From Dermatophilus congolensis (GTDB lineage Bacteria > Actinomycetota > Actinomycetes > Actinomycetales > Dermatophilaceae), in NCBI GenBank assembly GCA_030538115.1, contig JAUNUP010000003.1, positions 91,779 to 155,778 of the forward strand: 64,000 nucleotides of DNA, read 5' to 3'. The notes below the pieces were generated by a model. The model was not told the DNA's origin. It was given only the letters and a program-made list of their open reading frames with translations, and made no database searches. Each line of letters opens with the position of its first letter. Within the stretch, counting starts at the first letter, position 1. Below, piece by piece: positions 8,124-15,581 of this stretch. Both the position numbers and the translations under genes were made by a program.

Positions 8124-8213
8124 ACGACACGAGGGATGCACTTCAGAGCTGCCCGCGCACGTTTACCTACGTTGATTCGGCCACGAGCTCGCGAACTGCA
8201 TCCCTCGTGTTGT
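8124..8213. repeat. 90-bp palindromic element, copy 1 (overlaps the ATPase 3' end)
   Basis: The left arm ACGACACGAGGGATGCA (8124-8140) and right arm TGCATCCCTCGTGTTGT (8197-8213) pair at 16 of 17 positions. The centre carries ACGTTTACCTA. Copies of identical length are at 33583-33672 and 48679-48768, with a half copy at 39665. The right half is translated as the last 15 residues of the metal ATPase, whose TAG stop is element position 44-46. Confidence 0.93.
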
Positions 8214-10395
8214 CTCCTCCGAGCGGAGGCAGTACTGCGGGCCTGGTTCGCGCTGCGCGCAGGCCGTTGAGGATGACGATCACCTCTGCGACCTCGTGTA
8301 CGAGCACCACAGCGGCGAGGCCCAGCACACCCGTGATCGCCAGCGGCGGCAGCACCGCGATGATCAGCAGCGACAGGGCGATGTTCTGGTCGATGATCCG
8401 GCGCCCGCGCTGAGCGTGGTCGAGCGCCTGCGGGATGAGCCGCAGATCGTGGCCGGTGAAGGCGATGTCGGCCGACTCGATCGCCGCATCCGATCCGTGC
8501 GCGCCCATCGCGATACCCACATCGGAGGCAGCGAGCGCGGGGGCATCGTTGATGCCGTCACCGATCATCGCCGTCGTGGCTCGGGCACCGAGTTCGGTTA
8601 CCGCCGAGGCTTTCTCCTCCGGGCGGAGAGCGGCCCGCACGTCGCTGATACCCGCCTGCGCCGCGAGGGCACGAGCGGTGCGCTCGTTGTCGCCGGTGAG
8701 CATCGTCACGCCGATGCCCTTCTCGGAGAGGGTGCGCACGACCTCCGAAACCTCGGGTCGCAGCTCGTCGCGCACACCGATGATCCCGGCGACGCCGCCG
8801 TCACGCTGCACGACCACGACCGTCATGCCCTGCTCTTCGAGCATCGCGACTTCGTCTGCGAGCACGCCCGCTTCGACCCAGCGCGGGCTCCCGACCCGCA
8901 CCTCGCCGCCTTCGACCCGACCGCGGATGCCGTGCCCGGCCTCCTCGACGATGCCGTCGCCTGCACCCGTAGACACGGGCGCGGACGCTTCTTCGGCACC
9001 GCACGACCCGGCCGCCGTGACTGCCTCGCCACAGCCGTCGTCGCAACCGCACGCTGCGCCGGCAGAACAGCCGTCATCGCAGCCGTTCCCGGTACCGGGA
9101 GTCCAGCCGTCATCGCAGCCGTTCGGGGTACCGGAAGTACAGCCGTCGCCACAGCCGCAGGTACTCGCGGGCTCTGTGCTCGGAGCCGCGACCGGGGCGA
9201 CGAGTTCGCCCGCTTCGTCTGCGGCCTGCACGATGGCCGACGCCAGGGGGTGGGTGCTGACGCGTTCGAGCGCCGCCGCCCAGCGGAGTACGTCGCCCTC
9301 GCCGACGCCCGGGGCACTGATCACGGACGAGACCGTGGGGCGGCCGCGCGTGAGGGTGCCGGTCTTGTCGACCGCCAGGTGACGTACGGCTCCGAGCCGT
9401 TCGAACGCCGCACCGGAAGTGACGACGACACCGAACGTGCTGGCCGCCCCGACCCCCGAGACGACCGTGATCGGAACCGCGATCGCGATCGCGCACGGTG
9501 AGGCCGCGACCAGCACGACGAGGGCGCGGGTGATCCAGACGCCGGAGTCACCGAGCAGAGACCCGATGACGGCGACGAGCAAGGCCACCACGAGCACGCC
9601 CGGCACCAGAGGCTTCGCGATGCGGTCGGCAATGCGGGCCCGCTCGCCCTTGCGTGTCTGCGCGGCCTGAACCAGCCGCACGATCGTGGTGAGCGAGTTG
9701 TCGGTACCGGCCGCGGTGACCTCGACCTCGAGCACACCGGCGGAGTTGATCGAGCCGGCGAGCACCTCGTCACCCACGCCGACCTCGACGGGGATCGACT
9801 CGCCTGTGATCGCCGACGTGTCGAGGCTGCTCCTCCCGGAGTGGACCACACCGTCCGTCGCCACCCGATCGCCGGGCCGCACGAGCATGACCTGCCCCGC
9901 GACCAGCTGACGTGCGGGGATCTCGCGCCTCACGCCTCCGTCGAGCACCGCGGCGGTCTCGGGCACCAGCCGAAGCAGAGCCCGGAGTCCGTTCCGGGCG
10001 CGGTCCATGGCCTTGTCTTCGAGCGCCTCCGCGATGGAGTAGAGAAACGCGAGTGCCGCAGCCTCGCCGACGTAGCCGAGAATGACCGCACCGGCCGCGC
10101 TGATCGTCATGAGCAGCGCAATCCCTAGCCGCCCCGATCCCGCCGTGACCAGGCGGCGCAGCGCCCCGGGCACGAACGTGGAGGCGCCGAGCAGCAGACC
10201 GATCCAGTAGAGCCCGAGCGACACAGCTTCGGCGCCCGCCAGGTCTGCGGCCCACCCGGAGGCGAGCGCCACCCCGGAGGCGACCGGCACCATCACCTCG
10301 CGGTCGCGCCACCACGGGCTTTCGTCGTCGTCATCTTGGTCGAGATCGAAGTCGAGTTCGGTCTCGTCGACGGGCCCGGAACATGAGCAGCTCAC
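8167..10395 (-). CDS. P1B-type heavy-metal ATPase (CmtA/CtpG-like) with Cys-rich insertion
   Basis: 742 aa metal-exporting P-type ATPase. It has membrane helices before and after the actuator TGES (197-200), the intramembrane SPC motif (299-301), the phosphorylation site DKTGT (343-347), the HP motif (H382-P383) and a terminal helix with HEVAEV. SPC and a terminal HE resemble the P1B-4 group. Between residues 402 and 480 the nucleotide-binding domain carries an insertion with ten cysteines in 53 residues and GCDDG repeats, probably metal-binding. The N-terminus adds CSC and an Asp-rich tract. Start: GTG overlapping the stop of the CmtR-type gene (GTGA), with GAAGGAG upstream; longer frames are read-through. 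The last 15 residues come from the 90-bp element. Confidence 0.93.
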   Translation of the reverse strand: MSCSCSGPVDETELDFDLDQDDDDESPWWRDREVMVPVASGVALASGWAADLAGAEAVSLGLYWIGLLLGASTFVPGALRRLVTAGSGRLGIALLMTISAAGAVILGYVGEAAALAFLYSIAEALEDKAMDRARNGLRALLRLVPETAAVLDGGVRREIPARQLVAGQVMLVRPGDRVATDGVVHSGRSSLDTSAITGESIPVEVGVGDEVLAGSINSAGVLEVEVTAAGTDNSLTTIVRLVQAAQTRKGERARIADRIAKPLVPGVLVVALLVAVIGSLLGDSGVWITRALVVLVAASPCAIAIAVPITVVSGVGAASTFGVVVTSGAAFERLGAVRHLAVDKTGTLTRGRPTVSSVISAPGVGEGDVLRWAAALERVSTHPLASAIVQAADEAGELVAPVAAPSTEPASTCGCGDGCTSGTPNGCDDGWTPGTGNGCDDGCSAGAACGCDDGCGEAVTAAGSCGAEEASAPVSTGAGDGIVEEAGHGIRGRVEGGEVRVGSPRWVEAGVLADEVAMLEEQGMTVVVVQRDGGVAGIIGVRDELRPEVSEVVRTLSEKGIGVTMLTGDNERTARALAAQAGISDVRAALRPEEKASAVTELGARATTAMIGDGINDAPALAASDVGIAMGAHGSDAAIESADIAFTGHDLRLIPQALDHAQRGRRIIDQNIALSLLIIAVLPPLAITGVLGLAAVVLVHEVAEVIVILNGLRAARTRPAVLPPLGGDNTRDAVRELVAEST

Positions 10396-10769
10396 CGAGG
10401 CTCCTTCGCGTTGTCGCCTGTGTCGTCCGAGTCGCAACAGTCGAGCGAACAGGCCGGGTCTATGCAGGAGGCGTTCTCGTCGACGGCCAGCGTCACGTCG
10501 ACGAGGGCGTTGAGGGCGCCTGCCAAGTGCGGGTCGGCCATCTCGTACCGGGTCGCACGCCCCTCCGGTTCGGCGACGACGATGCCGCAATCACGCAGGC
10601 ACGTGAGGTGATTCGAGACATTGGAGCGGGTCAGCTCTAGTTCGCGCGCGAGCACCGCCGGGTAGGAGGGCCCGTCGAGCAGCATCATGAGGATGCGCGA
10701 GCGGGTGGGGTCGGCCATGGCCCGACCGAGCCGGTTCATCACATCGAGCCGCGCGGCAATGGTCAGCAT
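10392..10769 (-). CDS. cmtR: CmtR-type ArsR-family Cd/Pb sensor repressor
   Basis: 125 aa winged-helix metal sensor. With the ATG at 10769 the cysteines fall at 57, 61 and 102 (LTCLRDCG and ENASC), the positions used by mycobacterial CmtR for Cd(II)/Pb(II). The recognition region LTRSNVSNHL and the family text RLGRAMADPTRSRIL also match. The tail adds C107, C111 and C112. Metal binding should release DNA and induce the coupled ATPase gene (4-nt overlap). No ribosome binding site precedes 10769, but TATGGT ends 6 nt before it, so the transcript is probably leaderless. A longer frame from 10805 would add 12 residues and is less likely. Confidence 0.9.
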   Translation of the reverse strand: MLTIAARLDVMNRLGRAMADPTRSRILMMLLDGPSYPAVLARELELTRSNVSNHLTCLRDCGIVVAEPEGRATRYEMADPHLAGALNALVDVTLAVDENASCIDPACSLDCCDSDDTGDNAKEPR

Positions 10770-10781
10770 GCACTGACCATA
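10759..10781 (-). promoter_or_regulatory. CmtR-type promoter with operator over the start codon
   Basis: ATGGTCAG-N6-CTGACCAT (10759-10780) is an 8-bp-arm inverted repeat centred on the start codon at 10769. A -10-like TATGGT (10781-10776) overlaps one arm and ends 6 nt before the ATG. A further TGGTCAGT copy lies just upstream (about 10790-10797). Bound repressor would cover both -10 and +1; autoregulation is inference from geometry. Confidence 0.6.
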
Positions 10782-10805
10782 CAGCGACGACTGACCAATT
10801 GCCAC

Positions 10806-11116
10806 GAGTGGCCTTCAGCAGTCCACCCGGCCTGAATGGCCACCGATCAACGCGCCGTCTGTGGAACTCGGCCACACGCTGACCTAACATCGATCGAAGG
10901 GGACAGATCGTTCACGAGTAACGCTGTGAGCGAACCTGATTCGTGCACTGCGCCCACGTGACGGGCGCGGGCGGCCGGGGGCCGGGGGAAGGCCGCGTTC
11001 ACGTGCCTCGTCAGTGGTGGCACCTCACGACGTGCAGAGAGCCGAATCGGCGTCTGCGAAGCGCTGGGTGGGCCGCCGCTCGACGGGTCGCGCATCCGAT
11101 TGGGGGGCCGATCACC
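10806..11116. other. Intergenic region, no gene seen
   Basis: About 310 nt between the divergent cmtR-type gene and the heparinase-like gene. I see a GTGGCC/GGCCAC inverted repeat near 10808-10843 and nothing else I can support; the open frames here lack coding character. Confidence 0.6.
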
Positions 11117-11127
11117 GGAGCCTCACC

Positions 11128-12939
11128 ATGCCGACGCCGCCGCCCAGCCGTATCGCCGCCGCCCTCGTGGGCGTGGCCCTCACGTTGACCGCGGCAGCCG
11201 CCAGCGAGGCCCCCGCCTCCGCTCGCCCCACGTATCCGTGCGCTGACCTGGACCTCATGGCCGCCGGAAACCCCCGCGAGGCCGTGCTGGCCGACAAATT
11301 CGCATATGGCCCCTACAAGGCCACGACCGTCGGCGACGGCACCGGAAACATCGACTGGGATACCGACCCGTACAACCGTGTCAGTTGGCGCATGTGGCTC
11401 AACGCGTTCCGCTGGCTCGGGTCGATCGTCTCCGCGGCGGGAGACGGGGATGTCGAGGCCCGCGATCATGCCCTCGCGATCGTCGCCGACTGGATGCGCG
11501 ATCACCCGACCGACTGGGTCGACAACGTCACGGCCCGCGAGTCGACCATGCACCGCACGAACATGATCCTCTGCCTGCGGGAGGCGATCGACGACCCGGG
11601 CAGCGGCCGGTTGCCCACTCAGTTCGCGTGGCTCGACCAAGCTCTCGAAACCCATGCGGAGTTTCTCGCGAAGCACTACTCCGGGCACGGAAACCACGGG
11701 GTCAACGAGTCGGTGGGGCTTGTCGGCGCGGGCGTCGTGCTCGATAGGCCCGACCTCGTCGAGGTGGCCGTCGGCCGTCTGCGTGAAGTGCTACCCATCG
11801 CCATCGATAGCCAGGGTGCCAACAACGAGCAGACCACCGGCTACGTGCTTCTCAACTACGACCTGTGGAAACGCGCATCGGAGACCCTCGCCGCAGGCCA
11901 GGTGGCTCCCGAGTTGGAGGCCGAGATCGACGCGCGTCTGTACGGCCTGGCGACGTTTCTCGCCCACGCGACCAATTCCCTCGGCTACCACCACCAGATC
12001 GGAGACAGCGAGCGCCGCGCCTTCGAGCCGTACATCGGCACCCCGCACGAGTACATCGCGACCGGCGGCACCTCGGGACGCCCGCCGGAGGCTCGCGTCG
12101 CCGTGTACGACAAGGGCTACGTGTTCGGCCGCTCCGGATGGGGGCTGGGCGCCCGGCCGCTGACGCAGGAGACCTCGTACTCGCTGCGTTTCGGCCCCGG
12201 TCGCGCCATGCACGGGCACGACGACAAGACGTCGATCACCTTCGTCGCCCGCGGCCGCGACGTGCTCATCGACCCCGGAGTCGGCGAGACCACCCGCGAC
12301 GCCTGGGACACCTTCTTCAAGGGCCCCGAGGCGCACAACGCGCTGGTCATGGACGGTATGACGAACTTCGCGACACGGCTCGACAGGGTCAACACCGATA
12401 CGCCTGGCGCCGATGTCTTCCGGGTCGTCGACCGGCCCGCCTGCGGGGTGCTGCGAACCCGCGACGCGGTCTTCCTCTCCGACCCGGACCTGGTGCTCGT
12501 CGTGGACAAGGCGACCTCCGCGACTCCGCGAGACTTCCGCCAGCTCTGGCACCTGCCGGTCGGGGAGAAGGTCTCCCTGGCCGGTGACACGCAGGCGAGG
12601 GCGGTGAACGGAACGCGCACGACCACCGTCGTGCCGCTGCGGGTCGCCGGCGCCGACCCGCAAGGCTCGCTGCGTACCGTGACCGGCGCCACCGATCCCG
12701 TACAGGGCTGGCACTGGCGAACCGTGTTCAAGAAGGACCCCGCCCCGGTCGTGTGGCGCGAACACCGCGGTGCGGGAACGACGCTGGCGACGGCCGTGAT
12801 CCCCTCCGTGGCCGGTGAGCGGGTACAGGTGCGCGCCGATGACGCACCGAACGGAGGCACCCGCTGGGTGATCACGGTCGGCGCCCAGACCGCGGTCGTC
12901 TACCGCGACGGCAACGGCACCCTCACCCGAACCCGCTGA
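11128..12939 (+). CDS. Secreted heparinase II/III-like polysaccharide lyase
   Basis: 603 aa. The N-terminal signal peptide has a hydrophobic core (AAALVGVALTLTAAAA) and probably cleaves after ASA near residue 32. An alpha/alpha-toroid region (about 60-330, with NHGVNES and NNEQTTGYVLLNYDLW) precedes a beta-sandwich region with HGHDDKTSITF, the analogue of the family's HGH/HxD motif, and DPGVGE. Such lyases cleave uronate-containing polysaccharides by beta-elimination outside the cell; the exact polymer is not readable. GGAG lies 7 nt before the ATG at 11128; the longer open frame from 11014 is upstream DNA. No sugar-transport genes adjoin it, so uptake of the products must use other loci. Confidence 0.85.
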   Translation: MPTPPPSRIAAALVGVALTLTAAAASEAPASARPTYPCADLDLMAAGNPREAVLADKFAYGPYKATTVGDGTGNIDWDTDPYNRVSWRMWLNAFRWLGSIVSAAGDGDVEARDHALAIVADWMRDHPTDWVDNVTARESTMHRTNMILCLREAIDDPGSGRLPTQFAWLDQALETHAEFLAKHYSGHGNHGVNESVGLVGAGVVLDRPDLVEVAVGRLREVLPIAIDSQGANNEQTTGYVLLNYDLWKRASETLAAGQVAPELEAEIDARLYGLATFLAHATNSLGYHHQIGDSERRAFEPYIGTPHEYIATGGTSGRPPEARVAVYDKGYVFGRSGWGLGARPLTQETSYSLRFGPGRAMHGHDDKTSITFVARGRDVLIDPGVGETTRDAWDTFFKGPEAHNALVMDGMTNFATRLDRVNTDTPGADVFRVVDRPACGVLRTRDAVFLSDPDLVLVVDKATSATPRDFRQLWHLPVGEKVSLAGDTQARAVNGTRTTTVVPLRVAGADPQGSLRTVTGATDPVQGWHWRTVFKKDPAPVVWREHRGAGTTLATAVIPSVAGERVQVRADDAPNGGTRWVITVGAQTAVVYRDGNGTLTRTR

Positions 12940-13043
12940 CGCGGATCCCCTCGACCTCGTCGAGCTGGCGGGTCGCCCACGCAAGCGAGGCTGAGGCTCA
13001 CTGCCAGCTGGCGGCGGGCTGCGTCGGGTCGCCCAGTCGCCGC

Positions 13044-13478
13044 TCACTCCTCGGGGGCAGCTCTGCGGACCTCGTGCACGGTCAGGCCTTCGATGCCCTC
13101 GAAATCCCGCGTGTTCGCGGTGTACACAGGAAGGTTCCCGGCCAGGGCGGTCGCAGCGATGAGGGCGTCGTACGCCCTGGCCTTGGGCTTGCGACCGGAT
13201 GCACGCAGCGACGAAGCCACGCGTCCGAAGGCCCTCGCCGCGGCGGCATCGAAGGGCAGAGGGTCGAAATCCGCCTCGGCCTGCTGGAGGTGCGCCTGCC
13301 GCGCCGCGCGTTCGCGCTCGGATGTGGCGACGTGCGGGCCGACCGACAGCTCGGCGAGCGTGATCGCCGTGATGAGCGCTTCGTCGGGCAGCGAGGCCGG
13401 GTCGAGATCGGCCAGGTCGATGAGGGCCGACGTGTCGAGCACTCCCTGCACCACGGACTGCACCACGGTCTCGCTCAC
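13044..13478 (-). CDS. VapC-like PIN-domain toxin
   Basis: 144 aa PIN-domain ribonuclease. The expected acidic residues are seen: D in VLDTSALID, E in LAELSVG, D in AYDALIAATAL and the TANTRDFEG segment. VapC toxins cut tRNA or rRNA and are held by the partner antitoxin. The ATG overlaps the antitoxin stop by 4 nt, the typical coupled arrangement. Confidence 0.92.
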   Translation of the reverse strand: MSETVVQSVVQGVLDTSALIDLADLDPASLPDEALITAITLAELSVGPHVATSERERAARQAHLQQAEADFDPLPFDAAAARAFGRVASSLRASGRKPKARAYDALIAATALAGNLPVYTANTRDFEGIEGLTVHEVRRAAPEE

Positions 13479-13711
13479 AACGCTGCGTCCAGGATCTCGT
13501 CGATGTCTCGCCGCAGGTCGTCGGGATTCACGCGCGGCAAGCCCGCCCGGCGCGCGATGAGTTCGCGGGTGCCGAGGGCTCGGCGCGGTAGCGGAACAAC
13601 GGCAGCGACAGGCTCTCCATCGCGCGTGACAGTGAGCGCCTCCCCTCGCGCGACACGCGCAAGAACGTCAGCACTGCGGTTTCGCAGGTCGCGCACGGTC
13701 ACTGCACTCAT
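13475..13711 (-). CDS. Phd/YefM-type antitoxin partner of the PIN toxin
   Basis: 78 aa. The N-terminal Phd/YefM fold (VTVRDLRNRSADVLARVARGEALTVTRDGEPVAAVVP) should bind DNA, and a charged C-terminal tail (NPDDLRRDIDEILDAAL) probably wraps the toxin. TACGCT ends 6 nt before the ATG with no ribosome binding site, so the mRNA may be leaderless; the operator palindrome overlaps this hexamer. Confidence 0.92.
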   Translation of the reverse strand: MSAVTVRDLRNRSADVLARVARGEALTVTRDGEPVAAVVPLPRRALGTRELIARRAGLPRVNPDDLRRDIDEILDAAL

Positions 13712-13720
13712 GTACCCAGC

Positions 13721-13736
13721 GTATCACCGGTGATAC
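13721..13736. promoter_or_regulatory. Operator of the toxin-antitoxin operon
   Basis: GTATCACCGGTGATAC is a perfect 16-bp palindrome 9 nt upstream of the antitoxin ATG, overlapping the -10-like TACGCT (13723-13718). Autorepression by the antitoxin complex is the family rule and fits the position. Confidence 0.8.
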
Positions 13737-13949
13737 ATGTCGCCTAGGGGAGGCGCAACGTCCACAGCTGAGCGCGCCCGGCAGGAACCGACGCTGTTCA
13801 CCCACAGGATGTTGACCCCTGAGTAATAACGCCTCACCCTGGCTGTCACGGCTGCACGGGTGCGGTCTTGCGGAGTACTCGGTGCGCGCCCGACGGAGTC
13901 GATGAGCCGTAGACGACCGCCACGCTCACGCACGACCCCGGAGGCCGCC

Positions 13950-15476
13950 ATGCACCCATCCGCCGACATCGACGTGCTCATCATCGGAGCGGGCATCTCG
14001 GGCATCAACGCCGCGTACCGCATCCAGGAGCGCTGCCCCGACCTCACCTATGCCGTGCTCGAGGGGCGCGACGCCATCGGCGGCACGTGGGACCTGTTCC
14101 GCTACCCGGGTATCCGCTCCGACTCCGACATCTACACGCTGTCGCTGCCGTTCTACCCGTGGAAGGGCGAGGACTCGATCGTCGACGGCGACGAGATCCT
14201 CGCCTACATCACGGAGGCGACCCGGCGGTTCGGCATCGACCGGCACATCCGGCTGCGACACCACGTACGGGCGGCGGAGTGGTCGTCGCAGGCGCAGCGC
14301 TGGAGCGTCACTGTGGACACTGCCGACACCCCCGACGGAGCCGCGACGTACTCCGCCCGCTTCGTCGTCGTGTGCACCGGCTACTACGACTACGAATCCC
14401 CGCACGACCCGGGCTTCGAGGGAGTCGAGTCGTTCGGCGGCACCGTCGTGCACCCGCAGTTCTGGCCCGACGACCTCGACGTGAGCGGCAAACGCGTCGC
14501 CGTGATCGGCTCCGGCGCGACCGCGATCACGCTGGTGCCCGCGCTGGCCGACCTCGGTGCGTCGGTGACGATGGTGCAGCGCACCCCCACCTACGTGCTC
14601 GCCCAGCCGCGGCACGACCCCCTCGCCGACGTGCTCCGCCGTGCCCTCCCCGCCAAGGCCGCGCACCAGGTGATGCGGGTCAAGAACACGGCCCTCCAAT
14701 GGGGCCTGTACCAGGCCTGTCAGCGGGCACCGGGGGCGATGAAGGCTCTGCTCCGCAAGGGCGCGATCCACGGAGTCGGCTCGGAGCGGATCGTCGACGA
14801 ACACCTCACCCCGCCCTACGACCCCTGGGACCAGCGCCTCTGCATCGCCCCGCACGGCGACTTCTTCACGGCCGTGCGCGACGGCTCCGCCTCGATCATG
14901 ACGGGGCGGATCGAGCGGTTCGTGCCGGAGGGGATTCGCCTGGTCGACGGCACGGTGGTCGAGGCGGACGTCATCGTCACGGCGACCGGGCTGCGGATCA
15001 AGCTGCTCGGAGGCGTCGACGTGCGCATCGACGGTGAGCCTGTCGACCTCGCGGCGGCGTACGCCTACAACGGCGCCATGCTCAGCGGCGTACCCAACCT
15101 CGCGTTCAGCGTCGGGTACATCAACCTCTCGTGGACGATGCGCTCCGACCTCACGGCCCGCTTCGTGGCGCGGGTGCTGCGGCGGTTCGTCGACTCCGGC
15201 AGCGCGGTCGTGACGCCGCGACTGCCCGATCGCGTCGCTCGCCGGGAGAGCGGACCGCTGCTCGACATGCAGTCGGGCTACCTCGCGCGCGCCGCCTCCA
15301 CGATGCCGCGCGCCACCAAGCGGTACCCGTGGGCGCTGGCGCAGAACATCGTCCGCGACGCGTGGGCCACCAACCGCGCAGACCTCGACGACGGCCTCGA
15401 GTGGAAACCCTCGCGTCACACGTCTTCGGAAGCACTCACTTCAGCGATCGAGAGCACGAGCGGAGGCTCGCGATGA
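13950..15476 (+). CDS. EthA-like flavin-containing (Baeyer-Villiger) monooxygenase
   Basis: 508 aa. It has an FAD motif GAGISG near residue 13, the Baeyer-Villiger fingerprint FGGTVVHPQFW at about 162-172 (FxGxxxHxxxW), and the NADPH motif GSGATA near 187. The late segment FSVGYINLSWTMRSDL resembles mycobacterial EthA. Such enzymes turn ketones into esters or lactones and can oxidise sulfur drugs; the substrate is not known. GGAGG lies 5 nt before the ATG. It is followed by a 34-codon ORF and a zinc-type alcohol dehydrogenase with overlapping stops and starts, so oxidation of an alcohol to a ketone and then to an ester is a reasonable pathway (inference). Confidence 0.92.
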   Translation: MHPSADIDVLIIGAGISGINAAYRIQERCPDLTYAVLEGRDAIGGTWDLFRYPGIRSDSDIYTLSLPFYPWKGEDSIVDGDEILAYITEATRRFGIDRHIRLRHHVRAAEWSSQAQRWSVTVDTADTPDGAATYSARFVVVCTGYYDYESPHDPGFEGVESFGGTVVHPQFWPDDLDVSGKRVAVIGSGATAITLVPALADLGASVTMVQRTPTYVLAQPRHDPLADVLRRALPAKAAHQVMRVKNTALQWGLYQACQRAPGAMKALLRKGAIHGVGSERIVDEHLTPPYDPWDQRLCIAPHGDFFTAVRDGSASIMTGRIERFVPEGIRLVDGTVVEADVIVTATGLRIKLLGGVDVRIDGEPVDLAAAYAYNGAMLSGVPNLAFSVGYINLSWTMRSDLTARFVARVLRRFVDSGSAVVTPRLPDRVARRESGPLLDMQSGYLARAASTMPRATKRYPWALAQNIVRDAWATNRADLDDGLEWKPSRHTSSEALTSAIESTSGGSR

Positions 15477-15581
15477 GGGCGCTGTCCAGCCGAAACGGCG
15501 GGCCGATAGTCGAGGACCGAACCGGCTCGGAGCCCACGCGGGCTGCGTCGGCATACGCGCACGGAGGCTCGCGATGAGGGC
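15461..15581 (+). repeat. 20-bp direct repeat carrying a ribosome binding site and start
   Basis: CGGAGGCTCGCGATGAGGGC occurs exactly at 15461-15480 and 15562-15581, 101 bp apart. Each copy holds a GGAGG, an ATG, and the stop of the preceding frame (ATGA). It looks like duplication of the original monooxygenase-dehydrogenase junction, which created the small ORF between them. Confidence 0.9.
15473..15577 (+). CDS. 34-residue coupling ORF between monooxygenase and dehydrogenase
   Basis: Starts MRALSSRNGG and ends AYAHGGSR. It has GGAGG 7 nt upstream and overlaps both neighbours by 4 nt (ATGA at 15473-15476 and 15574-15577). It is hydrophilic with no domain. It probably arose when the junction was duplicated and may serve only to carry ribosomes to the dehydrogenase start; whether the peptide has its own role is unknown. 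Confidence 0.5.
   Translation: MRALSSRNGGPIVEDRTGSEPTRAASAYAHGGSR

Noticed and set aside
13926..15419. Long open frame opposite the EthA-like monooxygenase
   Set aside because: Composition artefact; the plus-strand gene has a ribosome binding site, FAD and Baeyer-Villiger motifs.
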